Assembly: GCF_024509525.1 (NCBI RefSeq)
Contig: NZ_JAMWEM010000006.1
Location: 1 to 64,000 of the forward strand
Direction of reading: 5' to 3'
Length of the DNA stretch: 64,000 nt
DNA from: Streptococcus suis
GTDB lineage: Bacteria; Bacillota; Bacilli; Lactobacillales; Streptococcaceae
Under the pieces are notes generated by a model. It did no database searches and was not told the origin of the DNA. It was given only the letters and a program-made list of their open reading frames with translations. Below, piece after piece: positions 15,899 to 29,100 of this stretch. The stretch's first letter is position 1; each line of letters starts with the position of its first letter. Position numbers and translations under genes: made by a program.

Positions 15899-18800
15899 AT
15901 GTCAGATAAGTTTCAACTCTTGCTTCAACAAATTGGGATGCCTCTTGATGCTCGGCAGTCAGGGGCTTTTTCGACTGCTAAAATTGAAAAGGTTGTATTG
16001 CATAAGTCCAGCAAGCTCTGGGAATTTACCTTTCGTTTTGAAAAGCCCTTGTCGCTCATGGACTATCAACTCTTCAAGGCTCGTTTGGCGACGGAGTTTG
16101 AAAAGGTAGGTAACAGGATTCAATTTTCCATTGTTAGCGATGCGGAAGCTTTTGAAGCTGATCTAGTAGAGGCATATTATCGAGAGGCTTTTACAGAGGA
16201 TCTTTGTCAAAGTGCAGGTTTTAAGGCTCTTTTTCAGCCTCTTGAGGTTGCGTATCGCGATGGAGTTCTATGGATAAAGGGACCTGAGACCATCGATACA
16301 ACGCATTTTCGTAAAAATCATTTACCTAATTTAGTTGAGCAATACAAGCGATTTGGTTTTGGCAATCTTGCGGTGGACATTGAAGTTTGCCAGGAGATAA
16401 CGCAGCAGCAGGCTGAAGTTTTTCACGCACAGAATGAGGAAATCTACCAGCAAGCTAATGAAGAAAATTTAGTAGCTCTTGAACAATTATCTCAGATGGC
16501 CCCACCACCAGAGGCAGCTCAGCCATTTGTCCCAGAATATAAGAAAAATCGTCCTGCTAAAGTCAACATCGGAAAGGCTGAAATCACACCTATGATTGAG
16601 GTGGAAAGCGAGGAGAATCGGATTGTCTTTGAGGGGCTAGTCTTTGATGTGGAGCAGAAAGTGACGCGGACGGGCCGGATTATCATTAATTTTAAAATGA
16701 CGGACTATACCTCTTCATTTAGTTTGCAAAAATGGGCTAAGAATGAGGAAGAGGCCCAGAAGTTTGATATGGTCAAAAAAGGCAATTGGTTGCGGGTGCG
16801 TGGGAATGTGGAGACCAATAATTTTACCCGTGATTTAACCATGAATGTACAAGAAGTTCAAGAGGTCAAGAAGGAAATTCGTAAAGACCTCATGCCTGAG
16901 GGCGAGAAGCGTGTCGAGTTCCATGCCCATACCAATATGTCCACTATGGATGCTTTGCCTGCTGTTGAGGACTTAGTAGCGCGTGCGGCAGCCTGGGGAC
17001 ACAAGGCGGTGGCTATTACGGATCATGGCAATGTCCAGTCCTTCCCTCATGGCTACCATGCGGCTCGAAAGGCTGGGATTAAACCGCTCTTTGGGATGGA
17101 GGCTAACATCGTTGAAGACTCTGTTCCGATTGCCTATAATGAAGCGGATGTGGTCTTGTCCGATGCCACCTATGTGGTCTTTGACGTGGAAACGACCGGT
17201 CTTTCTGCAGTCAATAATGCCCTGATTCAGATTGCAGCGTCCAAGATGCATAAGGGGAATATCATTGCGGAATTTGATGAATTTATCGATCCAGGTCATC
17301 CTCTGAGTCAGTTCACGACAGAGTTGACGGGGATTACAGATGAGCATGTGCGTGGCTCCAAACCCTTGGAGCAGGTCCTGCGTGAATTTCAGGATTTCTG
17401 TCAAGATTCCGTCATGGTTGCCCACAATGCGACCTTTGACGTTGGCTTTATGAATGTCAACTATGAACGTGCTGGTCTTCCGACTATTAGTCAGCCAGTC
17501 ATTGATACACTGGAGTTTGCACGCAATCTTTATCCAGACTACAAACGACACGGTTTGGCGGCCTTGACCAAGCGGTTTGGTGTTGCGCTTGAGCACCACC
17601 ACATGGCCAATTACGATGCGGAGGCAACGGGTCGTCTGCTCTTTATCTTTCTAAAAGATGCCTTGGAGAAGCACAATCTAACCAATCTCAACCAGCTTAA
17701 TACCGAATTGGTTGCGGAGGATTCTTATAAGAAAGCACGCATCAAACATACGACTTTATATGTGGTCAATCAAGTCGGTTTGAAAAATATCTTCAAGCTG
17801 GTTTCCTTATCCAATACCAAGTATTTTGAGGGAGTTCCACGGATTCCTCGAACAGTTCTCGATGCGCATCGTGAGGGCTTGATTTTGGGAACTGCTTGCC
17901 AAGAAGGCGAGGTTTTTGATACCTTGCTTTCTAAGGGGTTGGAAGATGCTGTTAAGACGGCTTCTTATTATGACTTTATCGAGGTCATGCCTCCAGCTCT
18001 CTATGCGCCTATGATTGCTAAGGAGCAATTTAAGGATATGGCAGAGATTGAAGAAACCATCAAGCAGTTGATCGAAGTAGGGCGTCGGGCAGGTTTGCCG
18101 GTCTTGGCTACAGGAAATGTCCACTATATTGACCCCGAAGAAGAAATCTATCGGGAAATCATTGTCCGTGCCTTGGGGCAAGGAGCGCCGATTAACTGGA
18201 CTATTGGTCATGGGGAGAATGCCCAACCTGCACCGCTACCCAAAGCTCATTTCAGGACAACCAGCGAGATGTTGGATGAGTTTGCCTTCTTGGGCGAAAG
18301 TCTGGCACGTGAGATTGTCATTACCAATCCCAATGCCATGCTCGATCGGTTTGAAGATATTCAGGTGGTCAAGACCGATCTCTACACGCCTTATATTGAG
18401 AAGGCCGAGGAAACGGTTGCGGAATTAACCTATCAAAAAGCCTTTGAAATTTACGGTAATCCTCTTCCAGATATTATCGACCTGCGGATTGAGAAGGAAT
18501 TGACGTCCATTCTGGGTAATGGCTTCGCCGTGATTTATCTGGCGTCGCAGATGTTGGTGCAACGGTCAAATGAACGGGGCTACCTGGTTGGTTCACGGGG
18601 GTCTGTCGGCTCCAGTTTCGTTGCGACTATGATTGGGATTACCGAAGTAAACCCTATGCCTCCTCACTATGTCTGTCCAAATTGTCAACACAGTGAATTT
18701 ATCACAGATGGTTCCTATGGTTCAGGTTTTGACCTGCCAGACAAGGACTGTGAAGAATGTGGCACCAAGTATAAAAAAGATGGTCAGGACATTCCTTTCG

Positions 18801-20290
18801 AGACCTTCCTTGGTTTCGATGGAGACAAGGTTCCCGATATTGACTTGAACTTCTCAGGGGATGACCAACCGTCTGCCCATTTGGATGTTCGGGATATTTT
18901 CGGGGAGGAAAATGCCTTTCGTGCAGGAACGGTAGGTACGGTAGCTGCTAAGACTGCCTATGGTTTTGTAAGGGGGTATGAGCGGGATTATGGCAAATTC
19001 TACCGTGATGTAGAAGTAGAACGCTTGGCTGCTGGTGCGGCTGGTGTCAAACGGACGACTGGTCAGCACCCAGGGGGAATTATCGTATTCCCTGACTACA
19101 TGGATGTCTATGACTTTACGCCTGTTCAGTATCCTGCCGATGATGTGACGGCCAACTGGCAGACCACCCACTTTAACTTCCACGATATTGATGAAAACGT
19201 CTTGAAGCTCGATGTCCTGGGACACGATGATCCGACCATGGTTCGGAAGTTGCAGGACTTGTCAGGTATCGATCCGCAGACCATTCCTGCTGACGACAAG
19301 GGAGTAATGGCCCTCTTCTCTGGCACGGAAATTCTAGGTGTTACCCCAGAGCAGATTGGGACACCGACAGGTATGCTAGGCATTCCTGAATTTGGAACCA
19401 ACTTTGTACGGGGGATGGTGGAGGAAACCAAACCGACCACCTTTGCAGAACTCTTGCAGCTGTCTGGTCTATCCCACGGTACAGATGTATGGTTGGGCAA
19501 TGCCCAGGACTTGATTAAGGCAGGAATTGCCGATCTATCCACGGTTATTGGTTGTCGGGATGATATCATGGTTTATCTCATGCACGCAGGTTTGCCACCC
19601 AAGATGGCCTTTAACATCATGGAGCGGGTGCGGAAGGGCATGTGGCTCAAGATTTCCGAGGAAGAGCGAAATGGCTACATCCAAGCCATGAAGGATAATA
19701 AGGTGCCAGACTGGTACATCGAATCCTGTGGTAAAATCAAGTACATGTTCCCTAAAGCCCATGCGGCAGCTTATGTTATGATGGCCTTGCGGGTTGCTTA
19801 TTTCAAGGTTCACCACCCAATCTACTATTATTGTGCTTATTTCTCTATTCGGGCCAAGGCCTTTGATTTGGCGACCATGTCCGGTGGCTTGGAACGAGTT
19901 AAGGCCAAGATGGAAGAGATCGCTCTCAAGAAGAAAAATAATGAAGCTTCGAATGTTGAGCAGGATCTTTACACCACCTTAGAGTTGGTCAATGAGATGC
20001 TGGAACGTGGCTTCAAGTTCGGTAAGTTGGACCTCTACAAATCCCATGCGACTGACTTCTTAATTGAAGACGACACTCTTATTCCGCCATTTGTTGCCAT
20101 GGATGGTTTGGGAGAAAACGTAGCCAAGCAGCTTGTGGTGGCACGGGCTGAAGGAGAGTTTCTCTCCAAGACGGAGCTCCGTAAACGAGGAGGGCTGTCG
20201 GCTACTCTTGTTGAAAAAATGGATGAAATGGGTATTCTCGGTAAAATGCCAGAGGATAACCAGTTGAGCTTGTTTGATGAATTGTTTTAA
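15899..20290 (+). CDS. polC: DNA polymerase III alpha subunit, PolC type
   Basis: 1463-residue replicative polymerase of low-GC Gram-positive bacteria, full length. Domains in order: N-terminal and OB-fold regions, a PHP domain beginning at [10 protein letters not shown] (about 339), an inserted proofreading 3'-5' exonuclease beginning at VFDVETTGL (about 425), a zinc-binding segment with CPNC and CEEC (from about 924), the catalytic palm with DIDLNFSGD (about 980), and the C-terminal regions ending in a clamp-binding motif [17 protein letters not shown] precedes the start. The gene stands alone, with an extended -10 upstream. No damage is visible. Confidence 0.98.
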   Translation: MSDKFQLLLQQIGMPLDARQSGAFSTAKIEKVVLHKSSKLWEFTFRFEKPLSLMDYQLFKARLATEFEKVGNRIQFSIVSDAEAFEADLVEAYYREAFTEDLCQSAGFKALFQPLEVAYRDGVLWIKGPETIDTTHFRKNHLPNLVEQYKRFGFGNLAVDIEVCQEITQQQAEVFHAQNEEIYQQANEENLVALEQLSQMAPPPEAAQPFVPEYKKNRPAKVNIGKAEITPMIEVESEENRIVFEGLVFDVEQKVTRTGRIIINFKMTDYTSSFSLQKWAKNEEEAQKFDMVKKGNWLRVRGNVETNNFTRDLTMNVQEVQEVKKEIRKDLMPEGEKRVEFHAHTNMSTMDALPAVEDLVARAAAWGHKAVAITDHGNVQSFPHGYHAARKAGIKPLFGMEANIVEDSVPIAYNEADVVLSDATYVVFDVETTGLSAVNNALIQIAASKMHKGNIIAEFDEFIDPGHPLSQFTTELTGITDEHVRGSKPLEQVLREFQDFCQDSVMVAHNATFDVGFMNVNYERAGLPTISQPVIDTLEFARNLYPDYKRHGLAALTKRFGVALEHHHMANYDAEATGRLLFIFLKDALEKHNLTNLNQLNTELVAEDSYKKARIKHTTLYVVNQVGLKNIFKLVSLSNTKYFEGVPRIPRTVLDAHREGLILGTACQEGEVFDTLLSKGLEDAVKTASYYDFIEVMPPALYAPMIAKEQFKDMAEIEETIKQLIEVGRRAGLPVLATGNVHYIDPEEEIYREIIVRALGQGAPINWTIGHGENAQPAPLPKAHFRTTSEMLDEFAFLGESLAREIVITNPNAMLDRFEDIQVVKTDLYTPYIEKAEETVAELTYQKAFEIYGNPLPDIIDLRIEKELTSILGNGFAVIYLASQMLVQRSNERGYLVGSRGSVGSSFVATMIGITEVNPMPPHYVCPNCQHSEFITDGSYGSGFDLPDKDCEECGTKYKKDGQDIPFETFLGFDGDKVPDIDLNFSGDDQPSAHLDVRDIFGEENAFRAGTVGTVAAKTAYGFVRGYERDYGKFYRDVEVERLAAGAAGVKRTTGQHPGGIIVFPDYMDVYDFTPVQYPADDVTANWQTTHFNFHDIDENVLKLDVLGHDDPTMVRKLQDLSGIDPQTIPADDKGVMALFSGTEILGVTPEQIGTPTGMLGIPEFGTNFVRGMVEETKPTTFAELLQLSGLSHGTDVWLGNAQDLIKAGIADLSTVIGCRDDIMVYLMHAGLPPKMAFNIMERVRKGMWLKISEEERNGYIQAMKDNKVPDWYIESCGKIKYMFPKAHAAAYVMMALRVAYFKVHHPIYYYCAYFSIRAKAFDLATMSGGLERVKAKMEEIALKKKNNEASNVEQDLYTTLELVNEMLERGFKFGKLDLYKSHATDFLIEDDTLIPPFVAMDGLGENVAKQLVVARAEGEFLSKTELRKRGGLSATLVEKMDEMGILGKMPEDNQLSLFDELF

Positions 20291-20348
20291 GCAAGAAGAA
20301 AAAGGCTGTTTAGGTGATTGTTTCTCTGCACTAGTCTAGTTATTTGAT

Positions 20349-20563
20349 TCCTGTTGAACTCTAATTCTCTTATAGAATGTGATGTAAGCTAAACCATATC
20401 TGTTTGGTTAAGTTTTCCAGTTATAGAACTAGAAAACTTCAAATGAGAGAAAAAAGCAAAAGCATTCGAACAGTTGAACTCAGTGTTTACTGAGTACACA
20501 TTTTAACCATAACAAAACACTCCTGTTTCTAGTTTTGTACTAGAGTTCAACAGGAGTGTTTTG
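20349..20563. repeat. Inverted-repeat segment left of the IS630 remnant
   Basis: TCCTGTTGAACTCTA near 20350 recurs inverted near 20541-20556, and the second copy is part of a perfect 15-base stem (20513-20527 with 20549-20563, CAAAACACTCCTGTT / AACAGGAGTGTTTTG). The segment covers most of the 320-base gap between polC and the transposase remnant. It may be the left end of the insertion sequence, a small non-autonomous element, or a terminator for polC. Confidence 0.5.
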
Positions 20564-20610
20564 CTTATCTTAAACTGTTCAAAAAACAAAAACTAACCTA
20601 TAATAGATTT

Positions 20611-21630
20611 ATGAAACTGACTATCGAACAAACGAAAGAATTAAGAACTTATTTGAAAGATAAAACCTATTCTCCATTTCATAGACGACTTCAAGTTATC
20701 CTGTTCAGAGCAGAAGGTCTTAGCTATAAGGCAATCACTAACCTTATCGGCTATTCAAAGTATACAATCTGGTCTTTACAAGGCAAGTATGAGCTTGGTG
20801 GGATTGCAGCTCTAGTAAAAGAAACTCGAGGTGGGCGTAACCGTCACTATTTAACCCTTCAAGAAGAGGAGGCTTTTCTAAAAGAATAGTTAACAGCTTC
20901 ACTCAATGGCGAATTTGTGGCGATAAACTCTCTCTACGAAGCTTATCAGAAACGTGTTGGACATCCTACGACCAAGGAAGGGGATTCTATGCCCTTCTTA
21001 AACGCCATGGTTGGGGCAAAGAATCAAGAGATTTTTTGAGGTGGGAGATAGAGCTTACGCAGTAAGCAACAAAAGTTACGCCAAGACCAGAACACCCTAA
21101 AAAAGCAGACACAAATATCATTTTAGCGTCTAAAAATAAAATCTTCATTCATGAAAACAGGAAAGCGCTCCAAGAATAGTCGTTGCTATCATAAAGTCAG
21201 ACTAATGTATCAAGATGAGGTAGGGTTTGGTCGGATTAGTAAAATTGGAAAGGCCTGGGCGCCAAAAGGGCTGAGACCACATGTACATAGTCACTATATT
21301 CGTGAGTATCGCTATTGCTATGGCGCTGTTGATGCCCATACAGGAGAGTCCTTCTTCATTATCGCTGGGGGCTGCAATACGGATTGGATGAATGTTTTTC
21401 TCAAACAACTACCTGAAGCTTATCCTGACGATTATATTTTATTAGTGATGGATAATGCCGTTTGGCATAAATCTCAGGCACTTGAAATACCTGATAATAT
21501 TGAATTTACCTTTATACCACCATATACCCCTGAGATGAATCCGATTGAACAAGTTTGGGCTGAGATTCGAAAGAGAGGGTTTAAGAATAAAACTTTTAAA
21601 ACACTAGACGATGTAATAAACAAGCTTTAG
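20611..21630 (+). pseudogene. Degenerate IS630-family transposase
   Basis: The 5' part (20611-20889, 92 codons) encodes the helix-turn-helix start of an IS630-type transposase and ends at an in-frame TAG. Homologous sequence continues in the same frame, shifts near 20982, is interrupted near 21038-21085 by a short repeat-like insert, and shifts again near 21150. The 3' part (21151-21630) holds the DDE catalytic region: MYQDEVGFG, VMDNAVWHKS and the IPPYTPEMNPIEQVW block. At least one nonsense mutation, two frameshifts and one insertion make it non-functional. A TATAAT lies just upstream of the first ATG. Confidence 0.85.
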
Positions 21631-21730
21631 GTCTATTTTAAAACCAATTGTTAGTAGACAATGGTTAAATTGGTTTGCTTTTGATTTTTGTTGAGTATAA
21701 GATCTTCGCTTTTCTATTTCTAGGCTCAGG

Positions 21731-21760
21731 AATCAAGGGTTACCCCCCTGACCCTTGATT
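21731..21760. terminator. Perfect hairpin, possible terminator or element end
   Basis: AATCAAGGGT pairs perfectly with ACCCTTGATT across a 10-base loop. There is no long T-run on either strand. It lies in the 340-base gap between the transposase remnant and the surface-protein gene. Confidence 0.4.
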
Positions 21761-21842
21761 TATTCCATATGAGTCTTACCAATATGAGTTTGGTTGCTTT
21801 TCATTATAGGTCATATGGGACATTTTTGTATATACTCAAAAA

Positions 21843-21892
21843 GGCTCCATAATCTCCTTGGCGGGTTTACCCACTACAGAAATTATAGAGCC
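21843..21892. mobile_element. Solo pair of ISL3-like terminal repeats
   Basis: GGCTCCATAATCTC faces GAAATTATAGAGCC, a 12-of-14 inverted match only 50 bases apart end to end. GGCTC-type ends with AT-rich inner parts are typical of ISL3-family insertion sequences. Nothing coding lies between them, so this is either a minimal non-autonomous element or the scar of an internally deleted copy. Family assignment is from the end motif only. Confidence 0.45.
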
Positions 21893-21900
21893 CAATAAAA

Positions 21901-21924
21901 AGAGAAGACCACTCGGTCCTCTCT
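21901..21924 (-). terminator. Intrinsic terminator of the repeat-bearing surface protein gene
   Basis: On the minus strand AGAGAGGACC pairs with GGTCTTCTCT across GAGT, followed by five T. Confidence 0.85.
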
Positions 21925-21970
21925 AAGTATTGACTTTTCATCAACTAACTGAAGTTGATAAAGAGACTTA

Positions 21971-23224
21971 TTATTTAGCTGAGTAGAAAGCAACGCCTTC
22001 TTGAGTCCAACCACGAGTTGCAAGTACTTTGTACTCGTTTGCGTCTGTTGTGTAAAGGTGTTTCTTAAGACCAGCATTGTAGAGACGGTATACTGGAACA
22101 CCATCTTTAACTGAGTAGAAAGCTACGCCTTCTTGGCTCCATCCACGACCAGCAAGAACTGCGTACTCATTTGCATCTGTTGTGTACAAGTGTACTTTAA
22201 GACCTGCATTGTAGAGACGGTATACTGGAGTACCTTCTTTAGCTGATTTGAAAGCAACACCTTCTTGGCTCCATCCGCGCTCTGCAAGAACTTCGTACTC
22301 ATTTGCGTCTGTTGTGTACAAGTGTACTTTAAGACCTGAGTTGTAGAGACGGTATACAGATGTGCTTGCTTGATTAACACTATCTTTAATCTCTGCTTGT
22401 GCTTGTGCTACAAGTGCTTGCAATTGAGCATCAGTCAAACCGTTTTTGATCAATTCCAATTTGACAGCTTCTACTTCAGCAGCAAGAACTTTAACTGCTT
22501 CAGTCCACTCATCAACTGCTGTTTGTGCTTTAGTTACTTTTTCTTGAGCTTTAGCAACTTTCTTAGCTTCTTCTGCTTTTGCTCTAGCAACTTTCTTATC
22601 TTCGGCAGCTTTAAATTCAGTAAATGCTTCTTCTGCATCTACAAGATCAGCTTTTTTAGTAGCCAACGTTTCGTTGAGAGTTTCAATTTGCGCTTTTGCA
22701 GCTGTAATGATTGCAGTTTGTGCAGTAATTTCTGCAGCTTTATCTTCTTCTGAAACACCTGTTACAAGGTTCAAATTTTTCAATTTAGCTTCTGCTGCTG
22801 TAATTTTATCTTGCTGATCAGCGATAAGTTTTTCAGTATCTGTCACAGCTTTTTTCGCAGCATCAACTGTGGCTTGCTCAGCTTTGATATCAGTTGCAGA
22901 TGTTTCGTCTGTTGCTTTGTTTGCATCAGCTTCATCTTTTTGAGCTTTTTCAAGAGCTTCTTTAGCTGTTTTAAGAGCTTCTTTAGCTGGGTTCAAACCT
23001 TGAACGTTTTTACCTTCTGTATTGATTCCGCCATCTGTAGCAAGTGACAAAGCTTTTTGTGCATCTAGAAACTTAGCATTCAATGCTTCAGCTACGCTTT
23101 TTGTTGCAGGAACTGACTTAGCAAGATCCACATTAGATTTAACATCTGCTTGAGCTACTTGACCAGCCGCTACTACGGTTGCCAACGCTGTTGCAGCAAG
23201 TAATTTAACGTACGTTTTTTTCAT
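21971..23224 (-). CDS. Secreted coiled-coil protein with three C-terminal DUF5648-type repeats
   Basis: 417 residues. A signal peptide (MKKTYVKLLAATALATVVAA, cleavage near AQA-DV at about 27) is followed by a long alanine, lysine and glutamate-rich region (about 30-285) with strong coiled-coil character, then three repeats of 44, 44 and 40 residues starting VYRLYN and containing HLYTTDANEY and GWSQEGVAF. These match the DUF5648-type repeat found in secreted proteins of lactic acid bacteria. There is no LPXTG signal or membrane anchor, so it is released or held by the repeats binding the wall. A near-perfect promoter suggests high expression. Function unknown. Confidence 0.8.
   Translation of the reverse strand: MKKTYVKLLAATALATVVAAGQVAQADVKSNVDLAKSVPATKSVAEALNAKFLDAQKALSLATDGGINTEGKNVQGLNPAKEALKTAKEALEKAQKDEADANKATDETSATDIKAEQATVDAAKKAVTDTEKLIADQQDKITAAEAKLKNLNLVTGVSEEDKAAEITAQTAIITAAKAQIETLNETLATKKADLVDAEEAFTEFKAAEDKKVARAKAEEAKKVAKAQEKVTKAQTAVDEWTEAVKVLAAEVEAVKLELIKNGLTDAQLQALVAQAQAEIKDSVNQASTSVYRLYNSGLKVHLYTTDANEYEVLAERGWSQEGVAFKSAKEGTPVYRLYNAGLKVHLYTTDANEYAVLAGRGWSQEGVAFYSVKDGVPVYRLYNAGLKKHLYTTDANEYKVLATRGWTQEGVAFYSAK
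21974..22357 (-). repeat. Three tandem 132-base coding repeats
   Basis: Units at 22226-22357, 22094-22225 and 21974-22093 (the last truncated to 120 bases) encode the repeats of the coiled-coil surface protein. The DNA is highly similar between units, so copy number could change by slippage or recombination. Confidence 0.9.
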
Positions 23225-23280
23225 ATCGAAAAACTCCTATATAAATATTTATATTCGCCCCACCACGGAACGTTATAGAC

Positions 23281-23309
23281 ATTATACCAACAGACAGGTT
23301 TAATGTCAA
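23281..23309 (-). promoter_or_regulatory. Consensus promoter of the coiled-coil surface protein gene
   Basis: TTGACA at 23304-23309 and TATAAT at 23281-23286, spacing 17: exact hexamers. The leader is about 50 bases. Confidence 0.85.
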
Positions 23310-23738
23310 GGATTTTTAAGGATTTTTTTATTTTTTTTACAGTATTGTAACTTTGAAAGTCCTGAAATTGAAATTCAAAGCAGTTCTCTAGATACCTCTA
23401 TCTCTTCCTATATCATATAGAAGCAATGACGTTCAACATGATTTCATTGAGAAATACTGATAGGCCTTCTACTCTATATCAGAAAAGATAGCTCTTCCAA
23501 CAAGTGTTGTGGTGAATAAGAGAGTTTGGCAAGTTATTTTGTCCAGAGATGGTTTGTCGCAGATTAGTTAGAGATTGACATAATAGGTGTCCCTATTTTC
23601 ATAATAAACTCAACAAGAATCAATCTGTATCTCTTCATATTATTAAAGCAAATTATGCAGACTCAACATCCCTATAAACATCAAGATTTTGGCGTTCAAA
23701 AATCTTAATGATAACGGAACCTAGTCAAATCAAATGAC
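23310..23738. other. Non-coding gap without recognised elements
   Basis: About 430 AT-rich bases between the surface-protein promoter and the end of proS. A small AAGATTTT/AAAAATCTT hairpin lies at 23691-23712, but without a T-run on the proS strand. No credible reading frame or known repeat was recognised; it may contain decayed insertion-sequence DNA. Confidence 0.5.
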
Positions 23739-26109
<2,371 letters not shown>

Positions 26110-26127
26110 ATTAAGACTATTTTCTTT

Positions 26128-27387
26128 TTAGAAGAAGACGCGCATAATGTCATTCCAAGTTACCACCAACATAAGCACAACCATAACTGCAACGCCAGCT
26201 AGAGTGATATAGGATTCCGTCTCAGGTTTAAGTGGCTTGCGACGAATAGCTTCTAAGATATTCATCACGATTTTCCCTCCATCCAAAGCAGGAATCGGAA
26301 TCAAATTAAAAATCCCTAGGTTAATTGATAACATTGCCATCAACTCCAGAACAGATACAAAACCATTTTCTGCTGCTTGAGCACTCACTGAATATATAGC
26401 AACAGGTCCGCCCAACTGATCAACACTAAAGCTGGAAATTAGATTTTTCAAAGCGGTGACAATCAGGAGAGCCATATTAAGACTCCTCTTAGCTCCTCCT
26501 ACCAACTTATCTATAAAACCAGTCTTTACAATGGGCGAAACGCCTATCCGATAAGTACCGTCCACTTTGGTTGCCGTTACTTCTATCGTTTTTTCTTTGC
26601 CATCTTGGAGAACTTCTAAAACGAATGTCGGCGCAGATTCTGCAGATTCTGCGACTGTTCCAATCGCATCTGCAATCGCTGTATAGCTATCCGTAGCTTG
26701 ACCATTGATTGACAGGATTTTATCCCCCGTCTCCACACCAACAGACTGCAAGGCACCACCATCAGTAACAGTCACTGCATTAGAAGTTGTATCTGCCACC
26801 CCTCCTTGCAAGAAAGCAACCAAGATAAAGGTCAACAGTCCCAAAATGAAATTATTCATAGGACCAGCAAAGTTGGTCATCAACCGTCCCCAAACGGTTG
26901 CATGCTGATATTGCACATCCAGAGGCGCAATTCTCACCTCTGTCCCATCTTCTTCTACAATAGTCGCATCATGATCAACAGTATAAGTCTTTGTATCGTC
27001 CAAAACGTGACCGGTAATAGATAGAGACTTTTCAAAATCATAGGCCGTCACATTCATAGGAACAGCAACCATATCCAGCTGTTTCTTAGATAGGTTGATA
27101 CGGGTTACAACTCCCGCTTCATTTATACTGAGAGCTGCAGGTGTGCCTGTCTTAATCTCTGTCTTATCTTCACCCCAGCCTGCCATACGAACATAGCCCC
27201 CGAGCGGAAGAATACGAATGGTATAAAGTGTACCATCCTTGCCTGTATGAGAGAATATTTTCGGCCCCATACCAATAGAAAACTCCCTAACGAGTATGCC
27301 TGCTTTCTTGGCAAAATAGAAGTGCCCAAATTCATGGACGACAACGATAATACCAAATATAAAGATAAAGGCTAAAATTCCTGACAT
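26128..27387 (-). CDS. rseP: RseP/Eep-family intramembrane zinc metalloprotease
   Basis: 419-residue site-2 protease (called Eep in streptococci and enterococci). The zinc motif HEFGH is at residues 18-22 inside the first membrane helix, a PDZ domain lies in the middle (around [20 protein letters not shown]), and the second catalytic motif with [11 protein letters not shown] lies near the C-terminus. Such enzymes cut transmembrane anchors, including anti-sigma factors and lipoprotein signal peptides that yield peptide pheromones. AGGAG precedes the ATG, 9 bases after the cdsA stop. Confidence 0.93.
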   Translation of the reverse strand: MSGILAFIFIFGIIVVVHEFGHFYFAKKAGILVREFSIGMGPKIFSHTGKDGTLYTIRILPLGGYVRMAGWGEDKTEIKTGTPAALSINEAGVVTRINLSKKQLDMVAVPMNVTAYDFEKSLSITGHVLDDTKTYTVDHDATIVEEDGTEVRIAPLDVQYQHATVWGRLMTNFAGPMNNFILGLLTFILVAFLQGGVADTTSNAVTVTDGGALQSVGVETGDKILSINGQATDSYTAIADAIGTVAESAESAPTFVLEVLQDGKEKTIEVTATKVDGTYRIGVSPIVKTGFIDKLVGGAKRSLNMALLIVTALKNLISSFSVDQLGGPVAIYSVSAQAAENGFVSVLELMAMLSINLGIFNLIPIPALDGGKIVMNILEAIRRKPLKPETESYITLAGVAVMVVLMLVVTWNDIMRVFF

Positions 27388-27396
27388 ATATTCTCC

Positions 27397-28203
27397 TTAG
27401 TAAAGTCCGAAAAAGTGCATAATCGGAAAGACAAAAATTAAGCTATCAAAACGATCTAAAATACCACCATGACCGGGTATGACCTTACCTGAATCTTTGA
27501 CTCCAAAACGGCGTTTAATAGCACTTTCAACCAAGTCTCCGAATTGGGCAAAGACAGAGAAAAGAGCAACCAATAGCAACATCACCCAAAATGGATACTG
27601 TGTATTTACAGTTTTATCAACTAAAAGGAAGACCATCGCCACCACAACCGCAGATAGGATACCCCCAAAGAACCCCTCAACCGTCTTATTGGGTGAAACT
27701 TTTGGAATCAGCTTGTGACGGCCGATTTGTCGGCCAATCATGTACGCTCCAATATCCGTAGCCCATACAATAAAGAGTGCAAACAGAACCTTATTGAGAC
27801 CATCCATACGAGCTAAAACAAGATTATGGAAACCAATCCCCACATAAAAACTAGATGCGATTGGAAATACTACTTCTGAGTAAGAATACGTCCCCAAATT
27901 AAAGACTGTTGACCCTAAAAGGATGAAGACAACAATTGCAAAAGCCGTATAGTTTCCATCTGTTGGTAAGAACGGAAGGTAATTTTCCAACGGTAAAGTC
28001 AGAACTAGACTAGCCAACATCGCCAAACCTCCCTCGATTGAACTCGGAGAAAGCCGATGCATTTTAATCAATTCTGCAGTTGCGATCATCGCCAATAAGC
28101 CTGCAAATAGCTGAAAACTCACTCCGCCCATCCATACGAATGGTAGAAAAATAACCAAGGCAATCCCGCCAAAAATGACTCGTTTCTGTAAATCTTTTGT
28201 CAT
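27397..28203 (-). CDS. cdsA: Phosphatidate cytidylyltransferase
   Basis: 268-residue integral membrane enzyme making CDP-diacylglycerol from phosphatidate and CTP. The CDS signature is visible near the C-terminus as KDSGKVIPGHGGILDRFDS, with about eight membrane helices before it. The gene lies between uppS (11-base gap) and rseP (9-base gap), the conserved lipid-synthesis order in Firmicutes. Confidence 0.95.
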   Translation of the reverse strand: MTKDLQKRVIFGGIALVIFLPFVWMGGVSFQLFAGLLAMIATAELIKMHRLSPSSIEGGLAMLASLVLTLPLENYLPFLPTDGNYTAFAIVVFILLGSTVFNLGTYSYSEVVFPIASSFYVGIGFHNLVLARMDGLNKVLFALFIVWATDIGAYMIGRQIGRHKLIPKVSPNKTVEGFFGGILSAVVVAMVFLLVDKTVNTQYPFWVMLLLVALFSVFAQFGDLVESAIKRRFGVKDSGKVIPGHGGILDRFDSLIFVFPIMHFFGLY

Positions 28204-28214
28204 ATTTTCTCCTT

Positions 28215-28970
28215 TTAGACTCCACCAAATCGTCTATGGCGTCTGTTGTATTCTTTTATAGCTTCCTGCAAAGCTGTCCCATCAAAGTCTGGCCAAGCTA
28301 TATCTGTAAAATACAGTTCACTGTAGGCTGTTTGCCACGGTAGAAAATTGCTAAGGCGAAGTTCCCCACTGGTCCGAATAACCAAATCTGGATCGCGCAA
28401 TTGCGGGGGCAAGAAGTTAGTATAGAGGTAGTCTGAAATGAGCTGCTCATCCACATCCCCAGGATTAAATTTTGCATCTAAAATATCTTGAGAAATAGCC
28501 CTAACAGCATCCCTTAACTCTGCACGTCCACCATAATTCAAGGCAAAATTCAAAATTAAACCAGTGTTACGCATGGTTTTTTCCTCTGCTTTACGTAAGG
28601 CTGTCAGAGTCGCCTCAGGCAAGCGACCATGCTCACCAATCATCTGAATTTTAACATTATTGGCATGGAGTTCTGGTACATACTTATCATAAAATTCCAC
28701 AGGAAGATTCATAATAAAAGAGACTTCCTTCTCTGGACGAGACCAGTTCTCTGTAGAAAAGGCATAGACAGTCAAGACCTTTACACCCATATCGGATGCA
28801 GCCTTTGTCACCTTTTGAAGTGCATCCATTCCCGCCTTATGTCCCATAACACGTGGTTGCATTCGTTTCTTAGCCCAACGACCATTTCCATCCATGATAA
28901 TGGCGATATGTTTAGGCACTTCGATAATTGCTGCTATCGTTTCTTTTTTCTTAAAACCGAAGTTAAACAT
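28215..28970 (-). CDS. uppS: Undecaprenyl diphosphate synthase
   Basis: 251-residue cis-prenyltransferase making the lipid carrier for peptidoglycan, teichoic acid and glycan synthesis. The signatures HIAIIMDGNGRWAKKR and, near the C-terminus, DLVIRTSGELRLSNFLPWQ are both intact. GAGG precedes the ATG. Its own promoter lies after the yajC terminator, so uppS starts a transcript that continues through cdsA and rseP. Confidence 0.96.
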   Translation of the reverse strand: MFNFGFKKKETIAAIIEVPKHIAIIMDGNGRWAKKRMQPRVMGHKAGMDALQKVTKAASDMGVKVLTVYAFSTENWSRPEKEVSFIMNLPVEFYDKYVPELHANNVKIQMIGEHGRLPEATLTALRKAEEKTMRNTGLILNFALNYGGRAELRDAVRAISQDILDAKFNPGDVDEQLISDYLYTNFLPPQLRDPDLVIRTSGELRLSNFLPWQTAYSELYFTDIAWPDFDGTALQEAIKEYNRRHRRFGGV

Positions 28971-28999
28971 TGCTTTTTCCTCAAAACTATAATCAGCTT

Positions 29000-29028
29000 A
29001 TTATACCATAATTTTAAGGAATTGAAAA
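29000..29028 (-). promoter_or_regulatory. Promoter of the uppS-cdsA-rseP operon
   Basis: TATAAT at 29000-29005 with a weak TTTTCA -35 at 29023-29028, spacing 17, between the yajC terminator and the uppS start. Confidence 0.5.
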
Positions 29029-29062
29029 AGCAGGACATACCTACTGTGCTTACATGTGACAA

Positions 29063-29085
29063 AATCCTGCCCAGAGGGCAGGATT
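29063..29085 (-). terminator. Intrinsic terminator of yajC
   Basis: AATCCTGCCC / GGGCAGGATT, a perfect 10-base stem with a 3-base loop, followed on the minus strand by a T-rich tail. Confidence 0.9.
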
Positions 29086-29100
29086 GTTTAACAAATATTC

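Noticed and set aside
21974..22357. CRISPR or non-coding tandem repeat
   Set aside because: The 132-base repeats are in frame inside a clear secreted protein gene.
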